Positions 23,271-34,348 are shown, counted from the stretch's first letter. The stretch is 64,000 nucleotides of DNA from Fagopyrum homotropicum (GCA_033239125.1 BSWB01000002.1:839001-903000), one strand, 5' to 3'. Notes: a model not told the origin generated them from the sequence alone. Program-made: numbers and translations.

Positions 23271-23554
23271 TTTTTCCCTTTCTCTACGTTGGTTTCTGGA
23301 AAAGCTTTGGCGCGCAAACTCGCCAAGGCACTTCCCGGGAAATTTATAACTATTTAACCAACCACCCTGATTTCACAAAACCGCTCCTAAATATAAAATT
23401 ATACAAAACTAGCCATTCATTAATAAGTTATTATTTATGATCAAAGAATGTGTAAATATGTACTACAATCAAATTGTTATGGTATATTTTTATTAATTTT
23501 CTAACGGTTACTATCCAAAATTTTGCATTTGTTTGTTGAAAAGGTTGACACTAA
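23271..23554. other. Upstream region of the FANCE-like gene
   Basis: Presumed promoter and 5' leader of the minus-strand gene. No clear TATA box was seen. The sequence ACCACCCTGATTTCACAAAACCG near 23360 resembles a motif (AAACCACCCTCCGTTT) upstream of both GRWD1 copies. It is probably repeat-derived. Confidence 0.35.
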
Positions 23555-23826
23555 GGGCTTGTTTGGTTTAAGCTCCGGAAACGGAAGCGGAATGGAAACG
23601 AATTTAGTTCATAGGTGTACCTTGTTCATGAAGCGTGTGGAATCATTCCTTGTGATTTCATGTAAAATACACTTGATTCTCTCCATTTTGTTTTCATGTA
23701 GGGTATTAAAACTAATCCACAAACCACAAGGAATGATTCCAAAAAATTTCATGAACAATAATATACATGTGGACTAGATTCATTTCCATTCCGTTTCCGT
23801 TTTCGAAGCTTAAACCAAATGGGGCC
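23555..23826. mobile_element. MITE, PIF/Harbinger-like (family F1, copy 2)
   Basis: It opens GGGCTTGTTTGGTTTAAGC and closes GCTTAAACCAAATGGGGCC, a good inverted repeat. TAA lies on each side (23552-23554, 23827-23829). The interior pairs with itself over long stretches. It lies about 300 bp upstream of the FANCE-like start codon, so it may affect that promoter. Confidence 0.85.
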
Positions 23827-24032
23827 TAAAGTTATTCAATGTAAGTGAATTTCACTAGCTAAGTTTGTATATCATTGTAAAAGACGATGTTTTTTTTATA
23901 CTTTGTTCTCCATCTGTAAAGTAATTTGACATGATTTGGATCATTGGTCATGTGCAAATTTGAAAAGGTACGATAAAAGTTAGCAATATATATAAAGTCT
24001 TCCAATTAGCTTAAACTTTCCCGCACGATCCA

Positions 24033-24152
24033 CCGAGTAATTTCACGTCATTGTTTCGTGCAATTTAACCCTCATGATTCTATTTGTAGACCCCGAGTAA
24101 TTTCACGTCATTGTTTCGTGCATTTTAACCCTCACGATTCTATTTGTAGACC
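24033..24152. repeat. 60-bp tandem duplication
   Basis: Two adjacent 60-bp units start CCGAGTAATTTCACGTCATT and differ at only a couple of bases. It is noncoding and looks like a recent local duplication. Confidence 0.85.
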
Positions 24153-24198
24153 CCGTGGTATCAAGAGGGTTAGACAATGAGGAAAGCACCTCGTGACA

Positions 24199-24540
24199 AG
24201 GGTGTGCAATGTTCGTTACGAGGTGTGCAATGTTCAGGTTCGTACCGCTAGCATTTTAGCATGTGAAAATGCTAACGGTCCATGGACTGGACCATCACGG
24301 TCCATACGGTAATGACCCTTTTTTAGTTGTTTAAAAAAAAATAGTCTATGTGTTTATTACGATCCTGATTAAATCGGAACATAACTAGGTTTATGTTTTA
24401 ATTTTTTTATGGAAGTCTAAAATACGGTCCAGGATCAAAACGGAATATTCAAGTTCAAGACCGGATCCGACATCAACTATTCAAGACCGGGCCGTAATTA
24501 CCGATCCCGATTTTCCGGTCCATATGAAATGTGCAAACCC
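24199..24540. repeat. Possible hAT-like MITE remnant with GGTCC motifs
   Basis: It begins GGGTGTGCAATG and ends ATGTGCAAACCC, a loose inverted pair like the ends of the elements at 28208 and 51580. The interior has GGTCCATGG, GGACCATCACGGTCC and GACCGGGCC motifs. No target duplication was found, so the limits are uncertain. Confidence 0.4.
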
Positions 24541-24603
24541 AACTAGTAAAGATCCAAAGACGTTACAACTTAAGTTACTAGGGGAAAGTAAAATGGTTAT
24601 TTT

Positions 24604-24681
24604 CACAATCGGTTACTCATACAATTGTGAATTGCACATACCCACAATCGGTTACTCATACAATTGTGAATTGCACATACC
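24604..24681. repeat. 39-bp perfect tandem duplication
   Basis: Two identical adjacent units start CACAATCGGTTACTCATAC. The identity suggests a very recent event, such as replication slippage or repair. Confidence 0.9.
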
Positions 24682-24892
24682 CTTTATGTTCGTTGAGTTC
24701 TTGACGTGGTAACTTGATTAGATCAACACCATTAAAAATGGTAAGACAAACCTATCAAGGATTGAAACATTGAATACTTGTTGTGTCATCTTGAACGATT
24801 TGCAAACAATTTGGGTTAGTTTTGGGTCAAGTCATTTTAGTTTCTGATTGGGGTTAGGATCAGAAACTATAGCTAAGCTATATGCTAGTATA

Positions 24893-25400
24893 TATTGGAA
24901 GATACATACCACAATATCTTCCTATTAAATAAATAATGATATTATTCCATTAAATTAGGCTAGTTTATATTTGATTCTATGATTGCAATCTTTATTATTC
25001 TATTCTTATTCTATTGTAATCCCTATATAAAGGGTCATTGCTGCATCAATATATTTGTGGTTTTACCTCCACCATTTGTGTGGTCTTCCCCACCAAAATC
25101 TAACATGGTATCAGAGCTACGGTTCGTGCGGGTCTCGTAATCCTGTGTTTGGGTGTTATGGTTAGCGAGTATGCTTTCCGCCCATTTGGCTAAGCCGGCC
25201 TTAAGGCTTTGTTGTCAAGTGCAACTAGTTCAGGATAGTTGCACTTGAGGGGGGAGTGTTGAGATGTGTGGATATATTGTCCCACATCGACAATATGATA
25301 ATAACCGAACCTAGTATATAAGAGCTAGGGCTACTCCTCCTATTGCCAATTGGTTTTAGGATGGAACCCCGAAAGCTTATGTGTTAGGTTCATTTGTGGC
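24893..25400 (+). mobile_element. Chimeric TRIM-like element with mismatched right end
   Basis: The left LTR (24893-25105) starts TATTGGAAGATACATACC and ends AATCTAACA. The primer site TGGTATCAGAGC follows at 25106. The internal segment shares GGCTAAGCCGGCCTTAAGGC with the TRIM at 15476 and ends in a good purine tract (TTGAGGGGGGAG, about 25242). Instead of a second TATTGGAAG LTR, the next sequence is TGTTGAGATGTGTGGATAT, a different LTR type with TATATAAG and GGTTTTAGGATGG blocks. Its right limit is unclear. Confidence 0.65.
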
Positions 25401-25939
25401 GTGCATCCCCTCCACGTCTTAGACCCGCCGGATTATAAAAAGATAAAGATAAAAATTTAACAGTATATGCAGATAGCCAAATATGCAATCATCGCTGATA
25501 TCAACCAAGAAGGAAATGTAACAAACAACCAAGGGAAAAAACTTGGTCTACGTTTGTGTTAATGCTTTTGAATCACGAAGATCATCCCAACACATCTCAT
25601 TTTCCATATAGAACTTGTTTTCATACTTCGTCCATTGTTACGGCTTTCAAAACGATGAAATAATCCCATCAAACCTTCACCGAATGAAGAAGGGAGCCAT
25701 TGCAACAAGCATTGTGATTAGTCACATTAGTGAAGCAAAACACACAAGTAGACTAGGTTTGTTTTCTTTTCTTTTCTTTTCATTACCGTACCAAACGGGT
25801 CTTAAAGGTCTTGTTTCTCCGAGGCTTGAGTAACTCCGAAGGTGCAATCCCCCTTTTGTGATCTATTGTTTTAACCTAAGATGGAAGTAACAAACAACTC
25901 AGCCAAACAAATAGTTGAAGCTCACAAAACATACACTAA
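25401..25939. other. Spacer, nothing recognised
   Basis: No gene, array or terminal repeat seen. The short open frames lack family features. Confidence 0.35.
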
Positions 25940-26226
25940 GGGTCCCGTTTGGTTTCAACTCCGGAAAGGAAAACAGAATGAAAACGAATTTAGTTCATAT
26001 GTATACCTTTTTCATCAATTTTTTTTGAGTAATTCTTGTGATTTTATAGTAATTGTAGTAGAATTTGGTTAGTTTTAATACCCGATAGGGATAAAAAAAT
26101 GGGAAAATAACAAATATATTTTGCATGAAACCACAAGAAATGATTCAAAAAAATTTATGAACAAAACTACAAATATGAACTAGATTCGTTTTCATTCCAT
26201 TTACGGAGTTTGAACCAACCAGGGGC
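25940..26226. mobile_element. MITE, PIF/Harbinger-like (family F1, copy 3)
   Basis: It opens GGGTCCCGTTTGGTTTCAAC and closes GTTTGAACCAACCAGGGGC. TAA is duplicated on both sides (25937-25939, 26227-26229). It is noncoding. Confidence 0.85.
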
Positions 26227-27329
26227 TAAACACATAATACTCAGCAAGTTGGTAATGAGCCCTATGAACTCCAGACACATGAAGAAAACAACAGGCCTAT
26301 CCCCACAACGAAAGAAATCAGGGAAATTACAAATGAACAAACACAAAACACAAAGCAATCACCAGCCACAGAAATTGAACAAAAAACTATGCAACATTAT
26401 GGCGTTCAATTCAATGAACATGAAAAACTAGCCAAGATCCTCATTCTGACCTCCATATCTTCTTGTATACACAAGAACAATTAAACTAGTAGAAACACTG
26501 TCTCTTTCAGTGTACAAGTCCATGTTCCTTGATAATCAACTTCACTCATGCAGTAGTTTCAACACCAAATTGAAACCAAAAGAACTTCAAAACCAGAAGA
26601 ATCAAGAACACTAAAAGACCATCACTGTCAGACACTGTGTATCATTAATCGGGACAAAGCAATTACACGGCACTGATATTGACCTAAAAATTAGGCCCCA
26701 TTTTTCAATTCAACACAATCAAAATACCAGAATCACTTACCTCTCTCAGGTTCATGTTGTTCACTGCCTATCTATGGCTCCTATCCACCTTCAAACCTTC
26801 AAGTGTTCACAAGAACAATGAGATGGTCAGAGTAGCAATTTGGGTTTCTACATAGCAAGTTTAGTACCTTTGACCTATGTTACACAGAAATGATAACAAC
26901 ACATATTTCCGTGTGTTCAAGTTTCCATTGCAAAACAGAAACACCGCAGCCATTCAACTCCTTCAAGTTCAATCAATGACCAAAGAAAAGTGAAAACTAG
27001 AACAATTCACATATCTTCAGGTTGTAACTGCTATAAACAAACGAAAGTTTCGGACCTTAGAGAGCAGAATCCGGTTTCAACACAAGTTCAGTCGATGACA
27101 ATGAATAATAACTCACATATCTTCAGCTTTAAACTACTACAAACAAATAATTTAATGTTCTGAAACTGATAGTACAACGCATTTGGGATCCCTGAGGATA
27201 TAAATCAAACCCCAACTTAAATTTCTGCTTTGATGATTTCTTCCAAATCAATCAGAGAAATTTGACAAGCAAACACACAGAACAGAAGAATTGGAAGCAA
27301 ACCGAAAATTACTTGGAAGCCAATTTAAA
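26227..27329. other. Region downstream of the PRA1.F gene
   Basis: About 1.1 kb without a supported gene. The part next to 27329 presumably holds the 3' untranslated region of the minus-strand PRA1.F gene. No repeat structure was noticed. Confidence 0.4.
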
Positions 27330-27941
27330 TCAATTGGCCGAGAAGGAAGAAGACGCCGTATCCTTCATACGCATCCTAGCATAACCAGTTCCGATCCCCG
27401 CACCAGCGGCCTCCTCATCGAACTCATCCGCTGGCAAATCATCCGTCCTCCTAACAGCACCATGCGCCGCCACCAAAACCGCCGCAACCGCCAAAGCCAC
27501 AATAATATTCAAGGTCACATCAGTCAGAAACAGGAAGACGATCGTTAACACAGCAAGTGCAGCAAGAACAATCCGATCATCAATCGAACGGCCGAAGACT
27601 ACAAGCGGCTCATCACGGAGGAAGTAGAGAAAGAGCCAAGCGGCGATCATAACGATGAAGACGATGAGAGAGACTGGATGCCATAGGAGAGAGAGGAAGA
27701 GCACAACGAGGACGACAGTGACGTAATTTGACTGAAAGTAGGAGAAATTCGTTCTTAATCGGAGAAGAGCCTCGTTGAAGGATGAAGGGAAGGAAAGGGA
27801 GCGGATCGAGAGCATCTCAGACCATGGACGAAGCTTTGAGAGACCCGATCTGATCTGTTGTTGTGCCCGAGAGACGAAATTGAGGTTCGATGAGGCGGAA
27901 GGTGGAACTGGTTCCGTTTGGATGGTGCCGTAGGTGGTCAT
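27330..27941 (-). CDS. PRA1 family protein, subgroup F
   Basis: An intronless frame of 203 residues. PRA1 proteins are small membrane proteins of the endoplasmic reticulum and Golgi that act with prenylated Rab GTPases in vesicle traffic. The N-terminus MTTYGTIQTEP and the block LYFLRDEPLVVFGRSIDDR are typical of plant PRA1.F. Two long hydrophobic stretches are visible: about residues 70-107, including HPVSLIV, and about 123-161. The tail is hydrophilic and acidic (DDLPADEFDEEAAG). Length and start match the family. No damage is seen. Which F member it is cannot be decided from the sequence alone. Confidence 0.9.
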   Translation of the reverse strand: MTTYGTIQTEPVPPSASSNLNFVSRAQQQIRSGLSKLRPWSEMLSIRSLSFPSSFNEALLRLRTNFSYFQSNYVTVVLVVLFLSLLWHPVSLIVFIVMIAAWLFLYFLRDEPLVVFGRSIDDRIVLAALAVLTIVFLFLTDVTLNIIVALAVAAVLVAAHGAVRRTDDLPADEFDEEAAGAGIGTGYARMRMKDTASSSFSAN

Positions 27942-28207
27942 CTTGGCTCGCCGGAGAGAATGGCGGTCGCCGGCGAGAGGGGTTTGTTGGGGGTTTCCGA
28001 CGTGTGCTTCTGTTTCTATTTTTAGTAAATCAGGGAACGATCACTAGGGTTGTGGTATAAGGAGGAGTTCATGTCACCTAAGAGTCAAATGCCAACTTTA
28101 TGCAATTGTAAGGATAATGTTATTGAGCTTAGAAGTTGTATTAGAAAGGTAACCGGGTATATTTGAGAACGTATAGAAAAATTGTCGTGTTTCAATGTGG
28201 AGATGGG

Positions 28208-28577
28208 TAGGGTTGTGCACAATCGGACCGGACCGGAACGGTTCCGGTCCGGTCTACGGTCCAGTATTTTTTGAAATTCCGGGTTACGGTTCGGTCCGGT
28301 CCGGTTTTGGACCGTATAAAACCGTAATCCGGGTTGGACCGTAAACTACGAATTTTCGGTTCGGTCCATTCCGGTCCGGTTTTGGACCGGAAAACCTCAC
28401 CAAAACTGCACAATTAAGGTACAAACCGGTCCGGTCCGCAATGTTCAAAATTGCACAATTTATGTACAAACCGGTCCAACCCGGAACCGGACCGGTCCGG
28501 TCGCGGTCCGGTCTACGGTCTAAGGTTTTCTTAATTTACGGTCCACCGGTCCGGTCTGAACCGTATGCACAACCCTA
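28208..28577. mobile_element. hAT-like MITE, GGTCCGGTCC-rich family (copy 1)
   Basis: It starts TAGGGTTGTGCAC and ends GTATGCACAACCCTA. It is flanked by an 8-bp near-duplication (GAGATGGG at 28200-28207, GAGATGTG at 28578-28585). The interior is full of GGTCCGGTCCGG on both strands, so it can fold strongly. A second copy at 51580 has a perfect 8-bp duplication and an empty allele in the paralogous segment. Eight-bp duplications and TAGGG ends suit the hAT superfamily. Confidence 0.85.
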
Positions 28578-28624
28578 GAGATGTGTAGAAAGCCCACGTC
28601 GACAATACGAACATTGCGTGAACT

Positions 28625-28905
28625 TTCTAAACGAGGTAAGGTTGAGCACATTTTAAAGCTCGTATAATTTTAGACTCGGCTCGTGCTATTTATAAACGAG
28701 TCGAGATTGAGCGTGTCAATGTTCGGCTCGTTCGGGAAGCTCGGCTCGTTCGGGAAGCTCGGCCCGTTCGGCTAAAATAACACTATAAGAACATTATTTT
28801 AGTCGAGCTACTCGGACTCGGCTCGGCTCGAACTCGTTCACTTTCTAAACGAGTCAAGCTTAAGCATGTCGATGCTCAGCTCGTTCGGCTCGTATTACAC
28901 CCCAA
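28625..28905. repeat. Dispersed GCTCGGCTCG-rich repeat, copy 2
   Basis: It has the same motif order as the copy at 391-722: TTTATAAACGAGTCGAG, repeated GGCTCGTTCGGGAAGCTC, AACACTATAAGAACATTATT, then GGCTCGTATTACACCCC. No target duplication could be read. Confidence 0.6.
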
Positions 28906-29431
28906 CATGAGCCTAACAGATAGGGTTAATCTTTCTATTATCAATTGGTTTTAGGATGAAACATCCAAAATTTGGGTAGACCAGTCAAAAATTTACAAAA
29001 TCGAACCAAACCACTCAACTGAAAAATGACCATTTCAATCCCATGACTAACCAACATCGGTTCACAAACCGGTTAATCGAATACCCGTATCGGCTAAAAG
29101 CATACATTGTAAACCCGAAAACCGGTTGTTTCGGGTTCATTGTCACGCGAAAGACAAACCAAAGTTGAACACTGGAGGGTAGAGCTTGGAGCATGTGAAA
29201 AGGCTTATCTCAACGAAGCCCTTTTACAGGTCATTTTGTTAATGTAGGTAGCATGGAGTGTCAGAAGTTGTAGGAAATACAAACAGATACTTAATGGATT
29301 CCTCGTCACAAGAATTACATTATAAAGGCAATTATTGAGTTTTGTGAGCTTTCGTTTGGATCAATAATTGCAAGGAAGAAGGCCCAATGAGATGATCGAT
29401 GATAATAATAGGGCAAAGTCTCGCTTGATTT
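28906..29431. other. Spacer with LTR-like scrap
   Basis: About 28950-28970 (CTATTATCAATTGGTTTTAG) resembles the right end of the chimeric TRIM (CCAATTGGTTTTAGGATG). Nothing else was recognised. Confidence 0.35.
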
Positions 29432-29585
29432 CGAAATAATAGAAAAAGAGATCCAGTATAAAGATCTTCATTAGTGCGTAAACCGATTGTATACCTTATA
29501 AACACCATAATAAGCGATATTCACTGGACCAGAAGCACCACCTCGAGTAAAAGCTTCTACAGCCGGTTGACCAAAATGAGGATCC
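29432..29585 (-). pseudogene. psaB: Nuclear copy of a chloroplast psaB fragment (NUPT)
   Basis: On the minus strand the translation reads DPHFGQPAVEAFTRGGASGP, then VNIAYYGVY, a short gap, and in another frame the TIGLRTNEDLYTGS part. This is the conserved core of photosystem I P700 apoprotein A2 (PsaB), a chloroplast gene. Only about 50 codons are present. Around the TGGTGG codons a few bases are missing, which shifts the frame. It is a short plastid DNA insertion in the nuclear chromosome and is not functional. Confidence 0.85.
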
Positions 29586-30323
29586 GTGTGTTTGGTGTGT
29601 CAAGAGATAGAGGGTTAGAATTTTTCATATTTGGCTAGATTCGAACCTACTTTGAAGAAAGTTCAATATGTGTTTGGTGTGTCAAGAGATGGCGGGTTAA
29701 AACTTGTTTAACCGGACCAGATCGAGCCTAACTATTGGATCAAGACGCGTAAGACCTTTACTTAACAAACACGCTCAAAACACCAAATCACTAAACTATA
29801 TCTCGACCGAAGGTTGCTACTCCCTACCATAACTCCTAAAAACAAAACCTAAAGTACTAATATAAATGAACAATGAAATTTAATAAACTAAATTCGTTTA
29901 CTTTCCGTTTTTAGAAATACAACCAAACGGTACGATGTTCGCTGTGAGCGATGAATAACACCAGCTAATGGCGTTTCTTACATGATTGGTCTTGTTTCTC
30001 AAAACCCATAGAGTTTTCAATCATTGTCTGGAATACTTAATGTTACTTCATGCAACTGTGAGTTGTGTAATATAGAGCCATTCATATTTATACATACAGA
30101 ATTGCTCTTGCCCCCCCAAAAAGAATGTAAATTGGATTGGGAGGCAAGGATATGATCATCATCCACATTACAAATCCACAATCTAGATTGACAAAGAATG
30201 CATTTTTATCAGAAACAGTTACAATGTCCAGTATCAACTTAGGAAGAAAATTCTTAGCAATTTTATACATATATATACGAGATTGAACAAATTATGTATT
30301 ACCTGTCTATGAGCAAATAGGTA
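29586..30323. other. Region downstream of the thioredoxin gene
   Basis: No gene or clear repeat. The right part should contain the 3' untranslated region of the minus-strand thioredoxin gene. GTGTGTTTGGTGTGTCAAGAG occurs twice (about 29588 and 29671), a short local duplication. Confidence 0.4.
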
Positions 30324-32791
30324 CTATGTTGCTGCAGATTCGTGCGATTGTCCCTTAACAAGGCTCTCAAGGGTTAGGACTCCCAGAGCGTTGGCTGATC
30401 CGTTGCTACTGTGAGGAGCGACATTGTGTGTTTTAATGGCGTCCTTTAATCTCTGGAACTGCGTGAGGAAAAGCCGAGAAGATCATCAAAGATGCAAAAG
30501 AGTATATGTCCAGGAGAGGAGAATTCATAGTTCTGCTAACCGGATTGGATATCCGAAAAGAGAACCTTAGTGGAAGTAGAGAGGATAATTTGTTTAGATG
30601 CTTACCTTAGAAAGGTTGCATGAAAAAGCTTCAACCTGCCCATCAGCCCCACGGTAGAAATGAAAGTAAGGGAGCACCTTGACATTCAATTGTTTGCACA
30701 TTGGCTTATTCTCATCAAAATTCACTTTAAGGAACAGAATCTCGGGATGTTCTTCGGCAATTTTGCAGAACTGACAAATTTATTGCAAGAGATGTCAAAC
30801 CAAGGAGACTTCATATAAGAACTCACAGAGCAACCAATGGTAGCCTAAACAAACATGTTCAGCGGGAATTTAAACCCAAAAGAAAAAGAAAAAAAAAAGT
30901 ATAATGAAATCACGAAAAAACCAATCAAATTATACCATTTCCATTTTCAAGAATCTAACATCTTAGACCTATTTCAACGGATAGTTCAAAAGCAGACTAA
31001 CTTGCAGAAGGACAACAGTCAATGATGAAGAATAGAATCAGTGGAGCAAAATCAGCAAACACTCATTTACAAAGCAAGCTGTTGAGTGATAACTAACACA
31101 CTTAGAAGCTTAGAGCATCCCCAACAGCTTCCCCAAACTCTTTTTCAAAATGAAGAATTTAAAAGTAAAAATCATCCCTTTATATTTTTATCAAATTCAA
31201 CAGATTCCCCATCTTGGAAAATTCTCCATTTATATGAAGAATGTCTTCAAATTTAGGGAAGAGTCCCCACTTTTTCACATTATTCTTCATTTTGGAGAAT
31301 AAGATGGAGAATCTGTTGGACCAAAAAATCTTAAAAATTCTCCAAATATTTTAAAATGGAGAAGCTGTTGGGGATGCTCTTAGTAGCCTTAATCACCAAG
31401 AGAAAAGAAGAAGCTGAGATGATAGCCAAGTTTACCCAATCAAAAAGTACAGATTTGTACTCTTTCTGTACAAAATATCCCAGGCATGTGATATTTTACC
31501 TCTATAGCTTAATACTGAACACAAACCACAAAGTAGACATATCATAAGATCAAAAGTTTGCCAATATTATAGCTAACTAGATAAACACAATGGTGCTCCT
31601 CTCTATAAGTCTTAATCTCTCAAGACGCCCAAAGTTCTACTCGTTCATAAATTATCTTTGTTGAACTTACTTATGTGCCAAAATATATAGGGTCATGTAT
31701 CAAAATAATAATCGTACACAAACTATGAATTGGCGATAACAAAACAGTAAGGGGATTACCTTGGGAAACAATGCCCGACAAGAAGCACACCAAGTACCAT
31801 AGAATTCTACGATGACTAACCTATCTCCAGCCTGACTTAAGGCACTCAAGAACTCTTGAGTTGAGTGGATGTCAATCATATTTGGGCCAGCACTCTTCTC
31901 CCACCATTTCGGTTGATCGGTTTCTGCAATAGCTGCATGCACCTGATGTGGAACATTAACCCAAAACAGAAACATTGAGAAAAATACACGACACAAGATG
32001 GTAAAACTGTACAGATATAGTTAACAAATGGTTCAATCACAATCGGAATAACATATACCCATTAGAATCAAATCTTTACGACTAACATGATCTCATTTGA
32101 CATATTCGGAACCACATGAAAACATCACAGACGGATAATACAGACATCTGTACTGGGTCATGTTGGGTTTTCAGCACATGATTTCTAGCAGTTTCATCTT
32201 CCTAAATCGATGTAAGAGATCAAATATACATTTGCAATCATGGAAGTATTATAGAGTACCGAAAGTAGCTTTAATAACATCTTTTATGCCTTCCTGTATA
32301 ATGAAAAACACAAGATCTCAATAATAAACATGTCCTTTACCAGTGACAATGCCAAACAAAAATACTACAGTTAGGATAATTTGTAGAAAGGATAATCCTT
32401 TTCCAGTTTACCTTTCTCTTGCTTAACACAGCACAATCAATACCATGAACTTCATCAGCAGTTCCAAATAAATTCCAAAAAAAAAAAGAATTCAGAGTCA
32501 ATTATGAAACCTCTAACGAACCCCCTAAAAGCTCAACAGATGTCACAAAAAAGAATCATAGACAACCAAATTCATTGCGCTTATAAAGAGCCAGACAATC
32601 ACCTTGAAAGAATCCAAATTTCTTATCGATGAAAGCAATAGAGGAGCAGCAAAGCCACCAGGAGCACAAACCAACGAATCAGACGACATATAACCCCTTC
32701 GAATCAAACGCAAATTCGGCAAAACAGCGGGTAGCAAAGCATTGGTAGAGCACCGAAACGAAGCGCAAGACAATCGCATACAATCAGCCAT
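30324..32791 (-). CDS. Atypical chloroplast thioredoxin (thioredoxin-like 2 / ACHT type)
   Basis: Four exons: 32791-32603, 31942-31760, 30770-30606 and 30458-30324. Together they encode 223 residues with all joins in frame and GT-AG introns. The first exon is Ser- and Arg-rich with few acidic residues, fitting a plastid transit peptide. The thioredoxin fold starts after WWEKSAGPNMIDIHS. The redox site WCASC lies at about residues 114-118, atypical compared with the usual WCGPC, and the cis-proline is in VLPYF near residue 158. Such proteins reduce disulphides of plastid targets; the ACHT/thioredoxin-like group is linked with light-dependent redox control and 2-Cys peroxiredoxin. Which Arabidopsis member is closest is not certain. 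An upstream overlapping frame was not preferred, because the start used here begins a normal transit peptide. Intron 2 carries a MITE. Confidence 0.88.
31113..31379. mobile_element. MITE in thioredoxin intron 2 (GAGCATCCCCAACAGC ends)
   Basis: It opens GAGCATCCCCAACAGCTTC and closes GAAGCTGTTGGGGATGCTC, an almost perfect inverted repeat. It is flanked by TTA on both sides (31110-31112, 31380-31382). The interior also folds back (TTCAAAATGAAGAAT, ATTCTTCATTTTGGAGAA). The TTA duplication points to a Tourist/PIF-Harbinger relative, of a different family from F1. Confidence 0.88.
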
Positions 32792-33256
32792 TGAAAGAAG
32801 CTCGAAATTTTCGTTTGATTTGGTAAAGAAAAATTTGGTGTGCTTAAATACAAACAAAAACAGTGGCAAATTACAAATTAGGTTTCGAGGGAACAACAAC
32901 GAATTCTCCTCTTCAACCCTTGTGTGAAAACTTAGAAAAGTAAAGGGATTTGTCGAGTACTCTTCGAGATGGTCACCGGCTACATACAAATACAAGAGTA
33001 GATGTAGAAATACAATGACAACGTGTGATTATATTAGGGTTTGAGTAATTCGAATTGGAAATTGTTTTTTGTTTTGTTTAGGGGAAATTAGGAATGGCAT
33101 TGATTTCAATCGTGCAAAAGAATATTCATGGCTTCAATAACGGAGATGAATTTTGGATTTGAATCAATGGAAATGGAATCATATGATAGTATGAAATACT
33201 CTATTGTGGAATTTTCTCTTCAAAAAAAATAATTATAAATATATTGCTAATTATAA
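32792..33256. other. Upstream region of the thioredoxin gene
   Basis: Presumed promoter and leader. An overlapping minus-strand frame (32995-32543) extends the first exon upstream but has no transit-peptide-like start. No TATA box was picked out with confidence. Confidence 0.4.
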
Positions 33257-33434
33257 TTTTTTTTTTTTTGTAAAACGAAAAGCGGTTAGGCAAAACTATC
33301 TTCTAGAGGTAGTTCACCCTAAAGCATTGCGGATGAGAACACGAAGTTCGGGATTGTCAGAAAAGGGCGTGTTGGGGTTCGAAATTCCCAAATGGGTCAA
33401 TCGATCAGCAACACAGTTGATTTCTCTGAACACA
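33257..33434 (-). mobile_element. 5'-truncated LINE insertion
   Basis: A T-run at its left end (33257-33270) is the poly-A tail read on the other strand, followed by AACGAAAAGCGGTTAGG. The segment matches the 3' end of the LINE at 39851-40390 (CACCCTAAAGCAT, TGCGGATGAGAACACG, GGGTCAATCG). It is flanked by an exact 12-bp duplication TGCTAATTATAA (33245-33256, 33435-33446). Poly-A end, 5' truncation and variable-length duplication are the marks of target-primed reverse transcription. Only the last part of the RNase H domain remains. Confidence 0.9.
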
Positions 33435-33446
33435 TGCTAATTATAA

Positions 33447-34086
33447 GCTTTTGGAAGGAAGAGAGTATGTATTTAGAAAGATCAATAATATCGATACTTA
33501 GATAGTCTATTATTAAACGGTAATAGATTATTATCTAAAAGATTGAAGTTCGAATTCTCCCCTTAACATGTAGGGTTTAGCAGCTTAAGTTTTTAAAAAA
33601 TTCAACCCTATTATTAAACGTTAATAGTTAGTCTATCGTGAAGAATTTCGTGTAATAAAGTTTTTTTTATGAAAATAAACTAGGTTTCTCATTTATATTA
33701 ATTTAAAAAAGAAAATAATTTAATTATCAAGCTTAAGAGCATGTTGTGTTGGTGATTAATGAGAGTTATTTTCGATTAAAATTGAGAAATTATTTTTTTG
33801 TATTGTTTGGTTGAAGATGGAGATTATAAGCGAGGTTATAGAAGAGATTAAAATGGCTTAAAAGTAGGTAAAATATAATCTCCTGTCATCATGGTTAATG
33901 GAGATTGATTTACTCCCATTATTTTCGATTTCACACATACCCCCGAAAAACAAAAGTTTCTGATGGAAGAAATTAACGATTTGAAGGAAGAAAAAACATT
34001 CGTTAATGTTCTTCGTTCTTTCTTCACCATTACAAATGAGTTACCCAACATACCAGATTTGACGATTTTTCCCATCCACTTTAACT
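33447..34086. other. Spacer left of the tandem duplication
   Basis: AT-rich, no gene supported. The part around 33742-33860 (TTGGTGATTAATGAGAG..) may be a decayed MITE, but no ends could be defined. Confidence 0.35.
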
Positions 34087-34348
34087 CGAAATATTTAATA
34101 TTATTTTTAAATTATAATCTCTTAAGTATGATCGAACGGGTCATTGTACTTTGACACCAATAGTTGTTTTATAATAAAAGCTTCAAACACTTGGAATCTT
34201 AATATTTGATAATTATATTGTTTGATATGTCATGTTTGAAAATAAAAAAAAAAATTGGGCTCGTGTGCAACAACCAACCATTGATAGAGAGGATTCGTCT
34301 TAAAACTGTGCCGGAAAACGCAAAAAAGTGAGAGTGATAGAGAGTTCA

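Noticed and set aside
32543..32995. Longer upstream form of the thioredoxin first exon
   Set aside because: The added N-terminus has no transit-peptide character and reads through the first intron's donor. The start at 32791 gives a normal precursor.
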